Positions 37,060 through 46,868 are shown, counted from the first letter of the stretch. The stretch: 64,000 bases of DNA from Sphingobium bisphenolivorans (GCF_000412635.1 NZ_ASTG01000003.1:62001-126000); one strand, 5' to 3'. Made by a program: numbers and translations. The notes: generated by a model from the sequence alone, not told the origin.

Positions 37060-37846
37060 CGTCGTGGAACGGAACCTCGGTTATCGGCATGTCGCGCCCG
37101 TGCTTGAGGTCCGGAAGATGGCGCCGGTCTTGCTCGATCAAGGGCATCTCGCCGCCAGTGGGATTTGCTCGCTCGATCCTCTCGATCCCCGTGCCCGCAG
37201 CTTTGCTCTCCTGCGCTCGCAGATCATGAACGGCTTCCATGCGTCGGGCGGACGCATCATGGCGATCACCTCGACCCGCCCCGGCAACGGCAAAAGCTTC
37301 GTCGCGGCGAACCTCGCCTTCGCGCTGAGCCGCGTTCAGCCTGTCGTGCTGATCGATCTCGACCTTGCCAAGCCCGTCCTTGCCGATCGGCTCGGCTTAG
37401 CGCCGCTTGCAGGAATAGACGATTTCCTCCTCGACGGGGCGCCGCTCGATTTCTGCGGACAGCGCATCGAGAACATGCGGTTGACCGTATATCCGGTCCG
37501 TCAGCCCCGGCTCGACACGGGCGCAGCGCTTGCGAGCGAACGGCTGGACGCGATGCTCCGAGGCCTTGCCGATCAGGAAGCAGACCCGATCTTCGTCATC
37601 GACACGCCGCCGACACTGGCGATTGAGGAGACATTGTCCATCGCCGCCAAGGTGCAGGGCATGCTCATCGTGGTGGAGGAAGGGGAGACGCCCGCCGACG
37701 AATTGAAGGAAGCGATCGACCTGGTCGAACCGACGCCGATTATCGGCACGGTGCTCAACAAGTCGATCGCTTCGCTGTTCCGGCGGCGCCATCAATATCA
37801 ATATTATGCCGACCGATCGCTCCTGCCGCCGAAAAGCCGGCCGTGA
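37043..37846 (+). CDS. BY-kinase-type tyrosine kinase (CpsD-like)
   Basis: A 267-residue cytoplasmic P-loop kinase, start ATG 37043 behind AAGGAG and overlapping the co-polymerase by 17 bases. Walker A is 'STRPGNGKSF' (about residues 77-86), Walker A' 'VVLIDLDLAKP' and Walker B 'FVIDTPPTL'. The tail 'RRRHQYQYYADRS' has a Tyr cluster, the site of autophosphorylation in this family. The kinase cycles with the partner above to control polymer export. Confidence 0.87.
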   Translation: MVTGIDVVERNLGYRHVAPVLEVRKMAPVLLDQGHLAASGICSLDPLDPRARSFALLRSQIMNGFHASGGRIMAITSTRPGNGKSFVAANLAFALSRVQPVVLIDLDLAKPVLADRLGLAPLAGIDDFLLDGAPLDFCGQRIENMRLTVYPVRQPRLDTGAALASERLDAMLRGLADQEADPIFVIDTPPTLAIEETLSIAAKVQGMLIVVEEGETPADELKEAIDLVEPTPIIGTVLNKSIASLFRRRHQYQYYADRSLLPPKSRP

Positions 37847-37950
37847 AGGCGAAGGCCGTAGCAACATGGCTTGGCTTCCAGAGAATGCCCGGCTGTGACC
37901 CGTCAAGCGAGCGTGAAGGCCGCATCGTACCCTGATCGAAAGACTTGCGC

Positions 37951-39117
37951 ATGAGCGGCCTTCCGCCCTCTCCGACACCCTATATGATCCTGGGCGAAGC
38001 GGCGCCCTTGGGTGCCCGGCCGTCGACGCCGTTCGCGCAGCCTTCAATGCCGCCGCTCGAAGCCTTCCGGCCCTATCTCGAACAGATATGGAGCAGCGGA
38101 CGGCTGACCGGGTGCGGCCCTTTTCACGAGCAACTGGAAACTGCACTGGAACATTATCTGGGCGTCGAAAATCTCGCTCTGACGGCGAATGGCACGATCG
38201 GGCTTCTGCTGGCCCTCAACGCATTTGACCTGGATGGCGAGGTGATTACCACGCCCTTTTCCTTCGTCTCGACGGTTCATGCGCTGCGCTGGTCGCGGCT
38301 GAAGCCGGTCTTTGTCGACATCGATCCGCTCACAGGCAATCTCGACCCCAGCGCCATAGAGGCCGCGATCAGCCCGCGGACCCGCGCCATCCTGCCGGTC
38401 CATTGCTTCGGCCACCCTTGCGATACCACAGCCATCAACGAGGTCGCCGACATATACGGCCTCAAGGTCATCTATGATGCCGCTCACGCCTTCGGCGTTT
38501 CCGTTTCCGGCCGCTCGATCCTCAGCCACGGAGACGCTTCCGTGCTGAGCTTCCACGCCGCGATGCCGTTCACCTGCGGGGAGGGAGGAGCGGTGGTCTG
38601 CGCCGATCCGCGGGTCAAGCGCCGCATAGGGCGGCTCCGCAACTTCGGTCTGGTCGGAACGACCACGGTCGCAGCGGCCGGGATCAACGGTCAGATGAGC
38701 GAGATGCACGCCGCCCTTGGGCTACTGCAACTCGCCCAGTTCGACCATGCGATCGTGCGGCGGGAGCAGATCGCCGGGCGCTACAGAGCTGCCCTAGCGG
38801 ACATCAGGGGCGTGCGCCTGTTCGGCGTAGGACCACAATGGCGCAGCAATCATGGCTTTTTCCCGATCGCCATCAATGACGAGCATCAGGCAGGCCGAAA
38901 CCAGCTTTATGAGCGGCTGATGGATCAAGGGATAGAAGCGCGGCGCTACGGCTTTCCGCTGGCATCGGAAACGCCAGTCTATCGCGATCTTCCGTCTGCT
39001 CGGGCGGAGCTTCCCCACGCTCGCAGCCTCGCGAAACAGATATTGTGCCTGCCCCTTTACCCGTGCTTGCCCGATGCAACAGTCGAACGGATCATCGCGT
39101 TGATCTCCGAGGGGTAG
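37951..39117 (+). CDS. DegT-family aminotransferase homologue lacking the PLP lysine
   Basis: A 388-residue paralogue of the protein at 33467-34708; the two match almost along the whole length ('LTANGT', 'VITTPFSFVST', 'PVHCFGHPC', 'KVIYDAAHAFG', 'QMSEMHAALGLLQL'). At the Schiff-base position the sequence is 'SFHAAMPFTCGEGGA' where the paralogue has 'SFHATKVFNTFEGGA', so the lysine is Met205 (codon ATG 38563-38565). The frame is intact. It cannot act as a normal aminotransferase; it could be a dehydratase-like enzyme, a partner subunit or a decaying copy. The start at 37951 has a weak ribosome site. It converges and overlaps with the next gene by 26 bases. Confidence 0.88.
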   Translation: MSGLPPSPTPYMILGEAAPLGARPSTPFAQPSMPPLEAFRPYLEQIWSSGRLTGCGPFHEQLETALEHYLGVENLALTANGTIGLLLALNAFDLDGEVITTPFSFVSTVHALRWSRLKPVFVDIDPLTGNLDPSAIEAAISPRTRAILPVHCFGHPCDTTAINEVADIYGLKVIYDAAHAFGVSVSGRSILSHGDASVLSFHAAMPFTCGEGGAVVCADPRVKRRIGRLRNFGLVGTTTVAAAGINGQMSEMHAALGLLQLAQFDHAIVRREQIAGRYRAALADIRGVRLFGVGPQWRSNHGFFPIAINDEHQAGRNQLYERLMDQGIEARRYGFPLASETPVYRDLPSARAELPHARSLAKQILCLPLYPCLPDATVERIIALISEG

Positions 39118-39661
39118 GCACCTCGCTGGCGCGCGGCCTGAACTCCAGCCCTACGGGCCGCATGACGCCATCCGGTCTGATCCTGACGCGGACCATCCCC
39201 TGAAGCTTCGGATCGGCCAGACGCCGCGACAATTCAATGGCGCTGCCCTGGGAGGCGAAGAAAATCCCGCTCTCCAGGCCGCGCACTTCGCGCCGCGTGC
39301 CCGCCGTGGCGCGCACGATGATGGCGCAGCCCTTGCTTTCTTGAGGATCGCGCAGCCCGCTCGAAGCGGGCAGCGCCCGCACCCGATCGATGATCGGTGC
39401 GACACCTTCGATGCAGAGCCGCGCGGCATAGGATGGATCGATGGTGGCTGACGCCTGGTCCGGGCGAGCGGTATCGACCGGCCAGTCATAGCGGTACTGG
39501 ACATAATGCCCGCGCAGCAGATCCCTGGGGTCATAGCCCTGGATGGGGATCAGCCATTCCTCGCCCTGCTGCGCCAGCCGATAGGTTGAAGCCCAGACAA
39601 TGCCGCACGCGATCAGCGGAAGGACAAGCGCTGCGGTGAGGAGGAGGCGAGCCTTACTCAT
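39092..39661 (-). CDS. GDYXXLXY-domain membrane-anchored protein
   Basis: A 189-residue protein with an N-terminal signal or anchor helix (residues 5-25). The defining motif appears as 'DLLRGHYVQYRYDW', a variant of GDYxxLxY with His for Asp and Tyr for Leu; a second typical strand lies at 'GCAIIVRATAGT'. Genes of this family routinely follow a DUF2157 membrane gene, and here the ATG overlaps that gene's stop. The pair's function is unknown. The 3' end overlaps the converging aminotransferase-like gene by 26 bases. Confidence 0.8.
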   Translation of the reverse strand: MSKARLLLTAALVLPLIACGIVWASTYRLAQQGEEWLIPIQGYDPRDLLRGHYVQYRYDWPVDTARPDQASATIDPSYAARLCIEGVAPIIDRVRALPASSGLRDPQESKGCAIIVRATAGTRREVRGLESGIFFASQGSAIELSRRLADPKLQGMVRVRIRPDGVMRPVGLEFRPRASEVPTPRRSTR

Positions 39662-40818
39662 TCGCCGCCCTCCCGGGCTGGAGCGTAACGCCGCGACACG
39701 CGCACCGTGGCCCAGGCGACCGCCATGGCGAACGCGCCCGACAGGATCAGGCCGACCCCGCTTCCCAGCAGATCGTCGCTCAATTCGAAGCTTAGGATGA
39801 TGATGCGCAGCGCCAGCACGGCCGTTGCGCCCTGGAAGATGCGGCGCCAGCGGGCATAGAGTGCTCCCGCCGCGACGGCACCCCACAGCAGCAGGAACAG
39901 CAGCGCGCTGAGCCACGGGCCGTGCAAGGGGCCGTGCAGGTCCAGCAGCAGCGCCTGCGTCAGATGGACAAGCGCCGCTACGACCAGAATACCGGCGGTC
40001 GCCGCGCCCGACCGCGTGGGCCGGGCAAGGAAGATCGCCGCCGCCGCGCCGAGCAGCGCCATAGTCTGGATAACGACGCTGCCCAACAGGCCCTGCGAGC
40101 CGCTATCCCAACCGCGCGCTATGATGGCGATGCTGAGGCCGGCAAGGATGGTGGCGATGGCGATCTGCTCGACCAGGCGCCAGAATTGCGGTCGGGCGCT
40201 GCCTAGGCGCCATTTGGCGGCGAGCGCTGCGATCAGCATGGGTGGGCAGGCGATCAGACCCCAATAGAGCGCAGGGTAGGCAGGGGCCACCCGGCGTCCT
40301 CCTTCCCACAGATTGCCATATTCGCTTGCGTGCGACCATGCGGTGCCCAGCACTCCGGCCATCCAGAGCCCGGCGACCGGCCATCCCTGGCCCGACAATA
40401 GCAGCAAGGGCGAGAAGATGATGAGCCAGAGCAGCAGGGGCTGCCACAAGGGGGAGGAGGTCTGATAGACCTGTCCCACATGGGCGAAGAAGGTGAGCCC
40501 GAGGACCGCCGCCACAAACAGCAGGCTATCGTTGACATAATCAGCCTTCCCCGGCCGGATCAACCGCCACCACAGGAAAGCCGCCAGCAGTGCCATGAGC
40601 GCCAAGTGAAGGCCGAGACGCAGTTCACCGGGTATCGCGTTCCAGTTCGCCGCAACCACGGAAAGGATGCCAAGTCCGATGGTCAGCGCGCCGAGGCCGA
40701 TGATCGCCCAAAGTCCGACCGGCCGGGCATTCTGCGCCTCCCACGCCCGGATTTTCGCCGCCACGTCCGCGTCGATCAGGCCGGCCTGCTGCCAGGCTTT
40801 GAGTTTGCGCTCCGACAT
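39658..40818 (-). CDS. DUF2157 membrane protein
   Basis: A 386-residue polytopic membrane protein with about ten helices. The N-terminal cytoplasmic 30 residues 'KLKAWQQAGLIDADVAAKIRAWEAQ' followed by 'IIGLGALTIGLGILSVVAANWNAIP' are the conserved DUF2157 signature. It forms a two-gene operon with the GDYXXLXY protein downstream. No biochemical function is established. Confidence 0.88.
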   Translation of the reverse strand: MSERKLKAWQQAGLIDADVAAKIRAWEAQNARPVGLWAIIGLGALTIGLGILSVVAANWNAIPGELRLGLHLALMALLAAFLWWRLIRPGKADYVNDSLLFVAAVLGLTFFAHVGQVYQTSSPLWQPLLLWLIIFSPLLLLSGQGWPVAGLWMAGVLGTAWSHASEYGNLWEGGRRVAPAYPALYWGLIACPPMLIAALAAKWRLGSARPQFWRLVEQIAIATILAGLSIAIIARGWDSGSQGLLGSVVIQTMALLGAAAAIFLARPTRSGAATAGILVVAALVHLTQALLLDLHGPLHGPWLSALLFLLLWGAVAAGALYARWRRIFQGATAVLALRIIILSFELSDDLLGSGVGLILSGAFAMAVAWATVRVSRRYAPAREGGE

Positions 40819-40948
40819 GCCCCCCTCGTGCCGTTTACGCGCAGATTAGCTGGAGCCATAGGAAGGGCAATGCCGATCTTGCGCTTCTCCTGGTTTCCTC
40901 GGTCTTTCACTCAGGTTATCATCGCCGCTCCGGGCGGAGGGAGAGCCT

Positions 40949-41257
40949 ATGATCTACGAAGGACAGCAGCTTTCGGGCAATGTCGAGTTGGATGGAAACC
41001 GCTTCATCAAATGCCGCTTCGAACATGCGACGCTGATCTATCGTGGCGGGGAGCCGCCGCAGCTTTCCGAATGCGTCTTCGATCCGGCGCAGATCGAATT
41101 TCAGAACGCCGCCGCCAATACCGTTCGCCTGCTCGGCGCCATGGCGCAGCCGAATAGCGGCTTGCGCTATCTCGCCGCGCGGATGTTCTGGCAGATATTG
41201 GGCGACGGCAACAAGCCGCAGGGAGTTGCCGGGGCTGCGACGGAAGAGGGCGCTTGA
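40949..41257 (+). CDS. Small conserved hypothetical protein
   Basis: A 102-residue soluble protein I do not recognise. The first half has short beta-strand repeats with a loose five-residue rhythm ('GNVELDGNRFIKCRFEHATLIYRGG', 'LSECVFDPAQIEFQNAA'), which recalls a short pentapeptide-like beta helix; the second half is helical. ATG 40949 has GGAGGGAGAG in front, a strong ribosome site, which supports it as a real gene. It stands alone between divergent DUF2157 and convergent mmsB. Confidence 0.6.
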   Translation: MIYEGQQLSGNVELDGNRFIKCRFEHATLIYRGGEPPQLSECVFDPAQIEFQNAAANTVRLLGAMAQPNSGLRYLAARMFWQILGDGNKPQGVAGAATEEGA

Positions 41258-41285
41258 GGCACGACCTTTGTGTCGCTCGTGATCC

Positions 41286-42164
41286 TTACGACAGCAATTC
41301 GATGACTGACGAAAAGTCCCGTCCGCCTTCCCCCTTGTTGGCGAGCAGCTGGTAGAGGCTTTCCGCCTGGCTCCCCATCGGCACGCTGGCGTTGACGGAA
41401 GCCGCCGCCTCCAGCGCGAGCTTCAGGTCCTTCAGCATCAGCGCGACCGCGAAGCCGCCCTCATAGCCATTGTCGGCGGGGCTTTGCGGCCCAACGCCCG
41501 GCAGCGGGCAATAGCTGGTCATCGACCAGCTTTGCCCCGACGAGACGCTGGAAATATCGTAGAAGGTCTGGGGATCGAGCCCGATCTTCTGCGCCATCGC
41601 GAAGGCTTCGCAGGTCGCGATCATGGTGGCGCCCAGCAGCATGTTGTTGCAGATCTTGGCCGCCTGACCATTGCCCGCGCTGCCGGCATGGATCACTGCC
41701 TTCCCCATGGCCGACAGAATCGGCTTCGCCCTGCCGAAGGTCGCGTCATCGGCGCCGACCATGAAGGTGAGTGTGCCGCCATTGGCCGCCGCGATTCCGC
41801 CGGAGACGGGCGCGTCCACCATCTCGAAGCCACGCTCCGCTGCCGCCGCGCTCACCCGGCGGGCGGTCGCAACATCGATGGTGGAACAGTCAAGAAAGAG
41901 CGCGCCCTTCGTGGCTGAGTCGAAAACGGCGTCGTGATAGACGCTTTCGACATGCTTGCCCGCCGGCAGCATCGTGACCACGGCATCGGCGCCCGACGCG
42001 GCTTCCGCAGCGCTCGCCACGCGGGTCGCGCCCGCCGCCTCCGCCTTGGCAAGCGCCGCCTCCGCCAGGTCGAATGCCCTGACGGTAAAGCCGTTCCTGA
42101 CGAGATTGGCAGCCATTCCGCCGCCCATATTGCCAAGGCCGATGAAGGCAATCGTCTGCGACAT
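41286..42164 (-). CDS. mmsB: 3-Hydroxyisobutyrate dehydrogenase
   Basis: A 292-residue NAD-dependent beta-hydroxyacid dehydrogenase. The Rossmann site is 'IAFIGLGNMGGGMAANL', the substrate loop 'DAPVSGGIAAANGGTLTFMVGA' and the catalytic lysine sits in 'GNGQAAKICNNMLLG'. It oxidises 3-hydroxyisobutyrate to methylmalonate semialdehyde in valine breakdown. It is the last gene of the valine cluster. GTG 42176 is a possible longer start. Confidence 0.93.
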   Translation of the reverse strand: MSQTIAFIGLGNMGGGMAANLVRNGFTVRAFDLAEAALAKAEAAGATRVASAAEAASGADAVVTMLPAGKHVESVYHDAVFDSATKGALFLDCSTIDVATARRVSAAAAERGFEMVDAPVSGGIAAANGGTLTFMVGADDATFGRAKPILSAMGKAVIHAGSAGNGQAAKICNNMLLGATMIATCEAFAMAQKIGLDPQTFYDISSVSSGQSWSMTSYCPLPGVGPQSPADNGYEGGFAVALMLKDLKLALEAAASVNASVPMGSQAESLYQLLANKGEGGRDFSSVIELLS

Positions 42165-42237
42165 AAGATGATCCACTCCGTAGATGGGGCGGGTCGCTTG
42201 GCCCGCCGCTCGCTTGATTTGCGTGCGCGTGCTGAAC

Positions 42238-43017
42238 TTAGCGGCCGCGCCAGGCTCCCTGCCGCTTTTCGACGAAAGCGGCCATGCCTTCGACCTTGTC
42301 CTCTGTGGCCGTCAGGATCTGGAACAGCCGGCGCTCGGTCTGGACGCCTTGCGCCAGCCCGGTTTCGAAGGCGAGATTGACCATTTCCTTGTTCACCATC
42401 GCGGCCATCGGCGGCATGGAGGCGATTAGAGCAGCCGACTTCAACGCTTCGTCCAGCAGTGCTGCGGCGGGCACGATGCGGGCGACAAGGCCGCTCCGCT
42501 CGGCCTCTTCCGCGTCCATCATCCGCCCCGTCAGGCACATCTCCATCGCCTTGGCCTTGCCCACCGCCCGCGTCAGGCGCTGCGATCCGCCCATGCCCGG
42601 CGCTACGCCCAGCTTGATTTCGGGCTGGCCGAACTTTGCCGTCTCGGCGGCGATGATGAAGTCGGCCATCATAGCCAGTTCACAGCCGCCGCCGAGCGCG
42701 AAGCCCGCAACCGCCGCGATCCAGGGCTTTCGGGTGGCCGCGACCTTCGACTGCCAGCCGGAGAAGAAATCCTCCAGGAAGAAGTCCGCCGCTGCCTTGT
42801 CCGCCATTTCCTTGATGTCAGCACCGGCCGCGAACGCCTTTTCGCCGCTTCCGGTGAGCACGAGGCAGCGCTGGCTCGGGTCCGCATCATAGGCCGCGAA
42901 GGCCGCCGACAGATCGGCCAGCACCACGGAGCTGAGCGCATTGAGCGCCTGCGGGCGGTTGATGGTGACCAGCGTCACGGCGTCGCGCTGCTCGACGAGA
43001 ATGGTTTCGAAGCTCAT
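42238..43017 (-). CDS. Enoyl-CoA hydratase
   Basis: A 259-residue crotonase-fold enzyme. '[10 protein letters not shown]' is the oxyanion-hole loop, '[19 protein letters not shown]' and '[15 protein letters not shown]' contain the two catalytic glutamates. In this cluster it should hydrate methacrylyl-CoA to 3-hydroxyisobutyryl-CoA. It lies five bases after the hydrolase gene, so they are co-transcribed. Confidence 0.92.
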   Translation of the reverse strand: MSFETILVEQRDAVTLVTINRPQALNALSSVVLADLSAAFAAYDADPSQRCLVLTGSGEKAFAAGADIKEMADKAAADFFLEDFFSGWQSKVAATRKPWIAAVAGFALGGGCELAMMADFIIAAETAKFGQPEIKLGVAPGMGGSQRLTRAVGKAKAMEMCLTGRMMDAEEAERSGLVARIVPAAALLDEALKSAALIASMPPMAAMVNKEMVNLAFETGLAQGVQTERRLFQILTATEDKVEGMAAFVEKRQGAWRGR

Positions 43018-43022
43018 GACGA

Positions 43023-44081
43023 TCAGGCCTCCAGTTCGGGAAGGGGGGTCCACTCCTTGCCGGCGGGCAAGGGCGCGAAGAGGGACGCGACCAGTTCGTC
43101 GGAAACCCGCTGCGGACTATCGGGATTCCAACGCGGCGCATTATCCTTGTCGAAAATCACTGCGCGGACACCCTCGACAAAGTCAGGCCGGCGGATCACG
43201 TGACAGGCCAGCCGATATTCGTTGCGCATGTTGTCGGCAAAATCGGTAAAGGCCGCGCCCTCGGCCAGTTGCCGGAGCGCGACCTTGATGGTCTGGGGTG
43301 ACTTGGTCGCCAGAACCGCCAATTGCTTTTGCGCCCATTCGCACCCGTCAGCGCGCAAGGCGGACAGAATGTCCTCGAAGCGATTGGAGGCGAACAGACG
43401 GTCGATGTCGTCGCGTTGCTCCGCCAGCTTCGATGCAGGGGGGACCTCATCGGCCGCATCCAGGATCGCCGCGAGATCGCCCGGCCGCGCCACGATCTTG
43501 CTCTTCACGGCGTCGAGCGTGTCGGAGCGCGCATAATGCGTTGCGATGCCGATGAGCCGGCAATCCGCGCCGTCAATACGCGCGCCCGTGGCGGCGAGCC
43601 ATGTGCCGACCCGACCCGGCAGGCGGGGCAGGAACCAGCCGCCGCCCACATCGGGAAACAGGCCGATCCCCGTTTCCGGCATGGCGAAGGTCGTTCGTTC
43701 CGTCGCGACCCGATAGCGGCAGGGCAGGGACAGGCCAACCCCTCCGCCCATGACGACCCCATCGATGAAGGCGACGATCGGCTTTTCATAGACGAACAGC
43801 AGATGGTTCATACGATATTCGACGTAGAAGAAGCGCTCCGCCTCCACGCAGTCGGTCTGCGCACTTCTGGCGATGAGGGCGATGTCGCCACCTGCGCAAA
43901 AGCCGCGGCCTTCCGCATGGTCGATGATGATCGCCTCGACCGCCGGATCATGGCGCCAGTCGAGCAGCGTGCGGTTGATGGCATCGCACATTTCCGGTGT
44001 CAGGGCATGGATCGCCTTGGGGCGATTGAGCCGAATGCGCCCCACGCGTCCTTCCACATAGGTGACCAGCTGATCGGTCAT
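43023..44081 (-). CDS. 3-Hydroxyisobutyryl-CoA hydrolase
   Basis: A 352-residue crotonase-fold hydrolase, longer than hydratases, with the HIBCH signatures '[14 protein letters not shown]', '[43 protein letters not shown]' split over two strands, and a C-terminal '[19 protein letters not shown]'. It frees 3-hydroxyisobutyrate from CoA, the valine-specific step. It is in order between the acyl-CoA dehydrogenase and the enoyl-CoA hydratase. Confidence 0.93.
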   Translation of the reverse strand: MTDQLVTYVEGRVGRIRLNRPKAIHALTPEMCDAINRTLLDWRHDPAVEAIIIDHAEGRGFCAGGDIALIARSAQTDCVEAERFFYVEYRMNHLLFVYEKPIVAFIDGVVMGGGVGLSLPCRYRVATERTTFAMPETGIGLFPDVGGGWFLPRLPGRVGTWLAATGARIDGADCRLIGIATHYARSDTLDAVKSKIVARPGDLAAILDAADEVPPASKLAEQRDDIDRLFASNRFEDILSALRADGCEWAQKQLAVLATKSPQTIKVALRQLAEGAAFTDFADNMRNEYRLACHVIRRPDFVEGVRAVIFDKDNAPRWNPDSPQRVSDELVASLFAPLPAGKEWTPLPELEA

Positions 44082-44104
44082 GTCGGCTCCCCTTTTCCTC
44101 TTCT

Positions 44105-45250
44105 TCATTCCCGCAGCATGTCCCGCGCGATGATCATGCGCATGACCTGATTGGTGCCTTCCAGAATCGAATGGACGCGCAGATCGCGCCAAAACCGCTC
44201 GATGGGATAGTCCATCAGATATCCGTAGCCGCCATGCAGCTGCAACGCACGGTCCACTACAGAGGAGCCGGTGTCGGTAGCAAGCCGTTTCGCCATCGCA
44301 GCGAAGCGGGTTCTGTCGGGCGCACCTTCCGTTACCTTGACCGCCGCGGCATAGAGCAGCATTCGCGCCGCCTCCAGTTCGGTCTGCATGTCGGCGAGCA
44401 TGAATTGCGTGTTCTGGAAATCGGCGATCGCCTGTCCGAACTGCTTGCGGTCCTTCGTATACCGGACAGCCTCATCGATGCAGCGTTGCGCCCCGCCCAG
44501 CGAGCAGGCGCCGATGTTGAGCCGCCCGCCGTCCAAGCCCATCATCGCGATGCGGAAGCCTTCGCCCTCGCTGCCCACCAGATTTTCGACCGGGACACGC
44601 ACGCCATCGAAATTGACCTGCGCTGTGGGTTGCGAGTGCCAGCCGAGCTTGCGCTCCTGCGCGCCGAAGCTGACCCCGTCCATATCCTTCTCGATGACGA
44701 GGCAGCTGATGCCCTTCGGCCCATCCTCCCCGGTGCGGACCATGACGACGTAGACCTCGTTCTCTCCGCCGCCGGAGATGAACTGCTTGGAACCGGTGAC
44801 CACATAATCGGCGCCATCGCGAACCGCGCGCGTCTTGAGGGCGGCGGCGTCGGAGCCCGCGTGGGCTTCGGTGAGGCAATAGCTCCCCATGCGCGTCATC
44901 GGCACCATATCGGGCAGAAATTTGCGCTTCACCGCCTCGGACCCGAAGCGGTCGATCATCCACGCGCTCATATTGTGGATCGAGATGAAGGCGCTGGTGG
45001 AGGGACAGCCATAGGCCATCGCCTCCATGATCAGCGCGGATTCCAGGCGGCCAAGACCGATGCCGCCCGACGCCTCCGACACATAGATGCCGCCAAAACC
45101 GAGTTCCGCCGCCGCGCGGATCGTGTCGCGGGGGAAGATATACTTCTCGTCCCATTCGGCGGCATTCGGCGTGATCGCGTCGGCCGTGAAGCGGCGGGCA
45201 AGCTCCTGAATTTCCAGTTGCTCATCGGTAAGGGCGAATGGATCGGTCAT
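44105..45250 (-). CDS. Acyl-CoA dehydrogenase, probable isobutyryl-CoA dehydrogenase
   Basis: A 381-residue flavoprotein. 'YCLTEAHAGSDAAALKTRA' and 'ALQLHGGYGYLMDYPIERFWRD' are family signatures; the catalytic base lies in 'SILEGTNQVMR'. Length and sequence fit the isobutyryl-CoA branch, and the position between mmsA and the HIBCH-type gene supports this assignment. It would convert isobutyryl-CoA to methacrylyl-CoA. Confidence 0.9.
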   Translation of the reverse strand: MTDPFALTDEQLEIQELARRFTADAITPNAAEWDEKYIFPRDTIRAAAELGFGGIYVSEASGGIGLGRLESALIMEAMAYGCPSTSAFISIHNMSAWMIDRFGSEAVKRKFLPDMVPMTRMGSYCLTEAHAGSDAAALKTRAVRDGADYVVTGSKQFISGGGENEVYVVMVRTGEDGPKGISCLVIEKDMDGVSFGAQERKLGWHSQPTAQVNFDGVRVPVENLVGSEGEGFRIAMMGLDGGRLNIGACSLGGAQRCIDEAVRYTKDRKQFGQAIADFQNTQFMLADMQTELEAARMLLYAAAVKVTEGAPDRTRFAAMAKRLATDTGSSVVDRALQLHGGYGYLMDYPIERFWRDLRVHSILEGTNQVMRMIIARDMLRE

Positions 45251-45265
45251 GAACTGCTTACCCTT

Positions 45266-46762
45266 TCACCCCATGGTCGGGATGATGAATGCGCTGTCAC
45301 CGGTCGCACCGCCATCGGGCCAACGCTGGGTCACGGTCTTGACCTTCGTCCAGAATTTGACGCCCTCCATGCCGTGCTGGTTGGTGTCACCAAATGCCGA
45401 CCGCTTCCAGCCGCCGAATGTGTGATAGGCGACCGGCACAGGAATGGGCACATTGATGCCGACCATGCCGACATTCACGCGCGCGGCGAATTCGCGAGCG
45501 GCATGGCCGTTGCGCGTGAAGATCGCGACGCCATTGCCATATTGATGCTGGCTGGGCAGTGCCAGCGCCTCCTCGAAGCTTTCCGCCCGCACCATTTGCA
45601 GCACCGGCCCGAAAATCTCCTCCTGGTAGGAACGCATCGATGGCTTCACATGGTCGAACAGCGTCGGGCCGACGAAGAAGCCCTGTTCATGGCCCTGAAG
45701 CGTGAAGCCGCGGCCGTCAACGACCAGTTCCGCGCCTTCATCGACGCCCATCTGGATGTAGCTTTCGATCTTCGCCTTGTGCGCGGCCGTCACGACCGGG
45801 CCGTAATGGGCCTCCGCATCGGTAGACACGCCGACACGCAGCGCCTCGATCGCGGGGATCAGCTTTTGGCGCAGGGCGAGGGCGGTCTTTTCACCCACGG
45901 GCACCACGACCGGCAGCGCCATGCAGCGTTCGCCCGCCGAGCCGAACGCCGCGCCGGCCAGATCGTTGACGACCTGATCCAGATCGGCGTCGGGCATGAC
46001 GACACCGTGATTCTTCGCGCCCCCCATCGCCTGCACGCGCTTGCCGTTATCGACGCCGCGCTTGTAGACATAATGGGCGATGTCGGACGATCCGACGAAG
46101 CTGACCGCACCGATATCGGGATGGTCGAGGATCGCGTCCACCATCTCCTTGTCTCCCTGCACGACCTGCAAAATGCCTTCCGGCAGACCCGCTTCCTGAA
46201 ACAATTCGGCGAGGCGCACCGGCACTGACGGATCGCGCTCTGAAGGCTTCAGGATGAAGGCGTTGCCGGTAGCGATCGCCACGCCCGACATCCAGAGCGG
46301 GATCATCGCGGGAAAATTGAACGGGGTGATCCCCGCACCGATGCCGATCGGCTGGCGCATGGAATAGACGTCGATGCCCGGCCCCGCGCCCTGGGTATGT
46401 TCGCCCTTCAGCACGTGGGGAATGCCGCAGCAGAATTCGATGACTTCCAGCCCGCGCTGTATGTCGCCCTTGGCGTCGGCGATCACCTTGCCATGTTCGG
46501 AACTCAGCAGATGGGCCAGTTCGTCCATATTCTTCTCGACCAGCGCCTTGAAGTTGAACATGACGCGTGCACGCCGTTGCGGATTGACGGCGGCCCAGGC
46601 GGGCTGCGCCGCCTTTGCCACTTCGACCGCGCGATCGAGCAGTGCCTTGTCGCCGAGCGCTACGCGCGCCTGGACATGCCCATTATTCGGGTCGAAAACA
46701 TCGCTGTAGCGAGCGGTCTTGCCGTCATGGGCAAAGGCCAGCTTGTGGGAAATCTCGCGCAT
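45266..46762 (-). CDS. mmsA: CoA-acylating methylmalonate-semialdehyde dehydrogenase
   Basis: A 498-residue aldehyde dehydrogenase. 'GITPFNFPAMIPLWM' and 'GAAFGSAGERCMALPVVV' (catalytic Cys) identify the MmsA subgroup, which makes propionyl-CoA from methylmalonate semialdehyde and lacks the usual general-base glutamate. ATG 46762 follows GGAGAAG. First gene of the valine cluster and divergent from the LysR gene at 46869. Confidence 0.95.
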   Translation of the reverse strand: MREISHKLAFAHDGKTARYSDVFDPNNGHVQARVALGDKALLDRAVEVAKAAQPAWAAVNPQRRARVMFNFKALVEKNMDELAHLLSSEHGKVIADAKGDIQRGLEVIEFCCGIPHVLKGEHTQGAGPGIDVYSMRQPIGIGAGITPFNFPAMIPLWMSGVAIATGNAFILKPSERDPSVPVRLAELFQEAGLPEGILQVVQGDKEMVDAILDHPDIGAVSFVGSSDIAHYVYKRGVDNGKRVQAMGGAKNHGVVMPDADLDQVVNDLAGAAFGSAGERCMALPVVVPVGEKTALALRQKLIPAIEALRVGVSTDAEAHYGPVVTAAHKAKIESYIQMGVDEGAELVVDGRGFTLQGHEQGFFVGPTLFDHVKPSMRSYQEEIFGPVLQMVRAESFEEALALPSQHQYGNGVAIFTRNGHAAREFAARVNVGMVGINVPIPVPVAYHTFGGWKRSAFGDTNQHGMEGVKFWTKVKTVTQRWPDGGATGDSAFIIPTMG

Positions 46763-46800
46763 GGGAACTTCTCCGCCGAATATTTGCACCATGCATGATC

Positions 46801-46857
46801 GAATGCGATAGTGCATTCAATATCTCATTTTTGCAGAGTTGATCTGCATTTTTGCAG
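46801..46857. promoter_or_regulatory. Candidate LysR operator region between mmsA and the divergent regulator
   Basis: The 106-base divergent gap contains a perfect inverted repeat GAATGC-N6-GCATTC at 46801-46818, a second, TGCAGA-N5-TCTGCA at 46832-46848, and two copies of CATTTTTGCAG (46826-46836 and 46847-46857) spaced 21 bases, about two helical turns. This is the spacing expected for a LysR tetramer acting on both genes. Confidence 0.6.
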
Positions 46858-46868
46858 CAAGGCCGCAA

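Noticed and set aside
44171..46228. Plus-strand open frame of 685 codons
   Set aside because: Antisense to the acyl-CoA dehydrogenase and mmsA, both with complete catalytic motifs; no recognisable domain on the plus strand.
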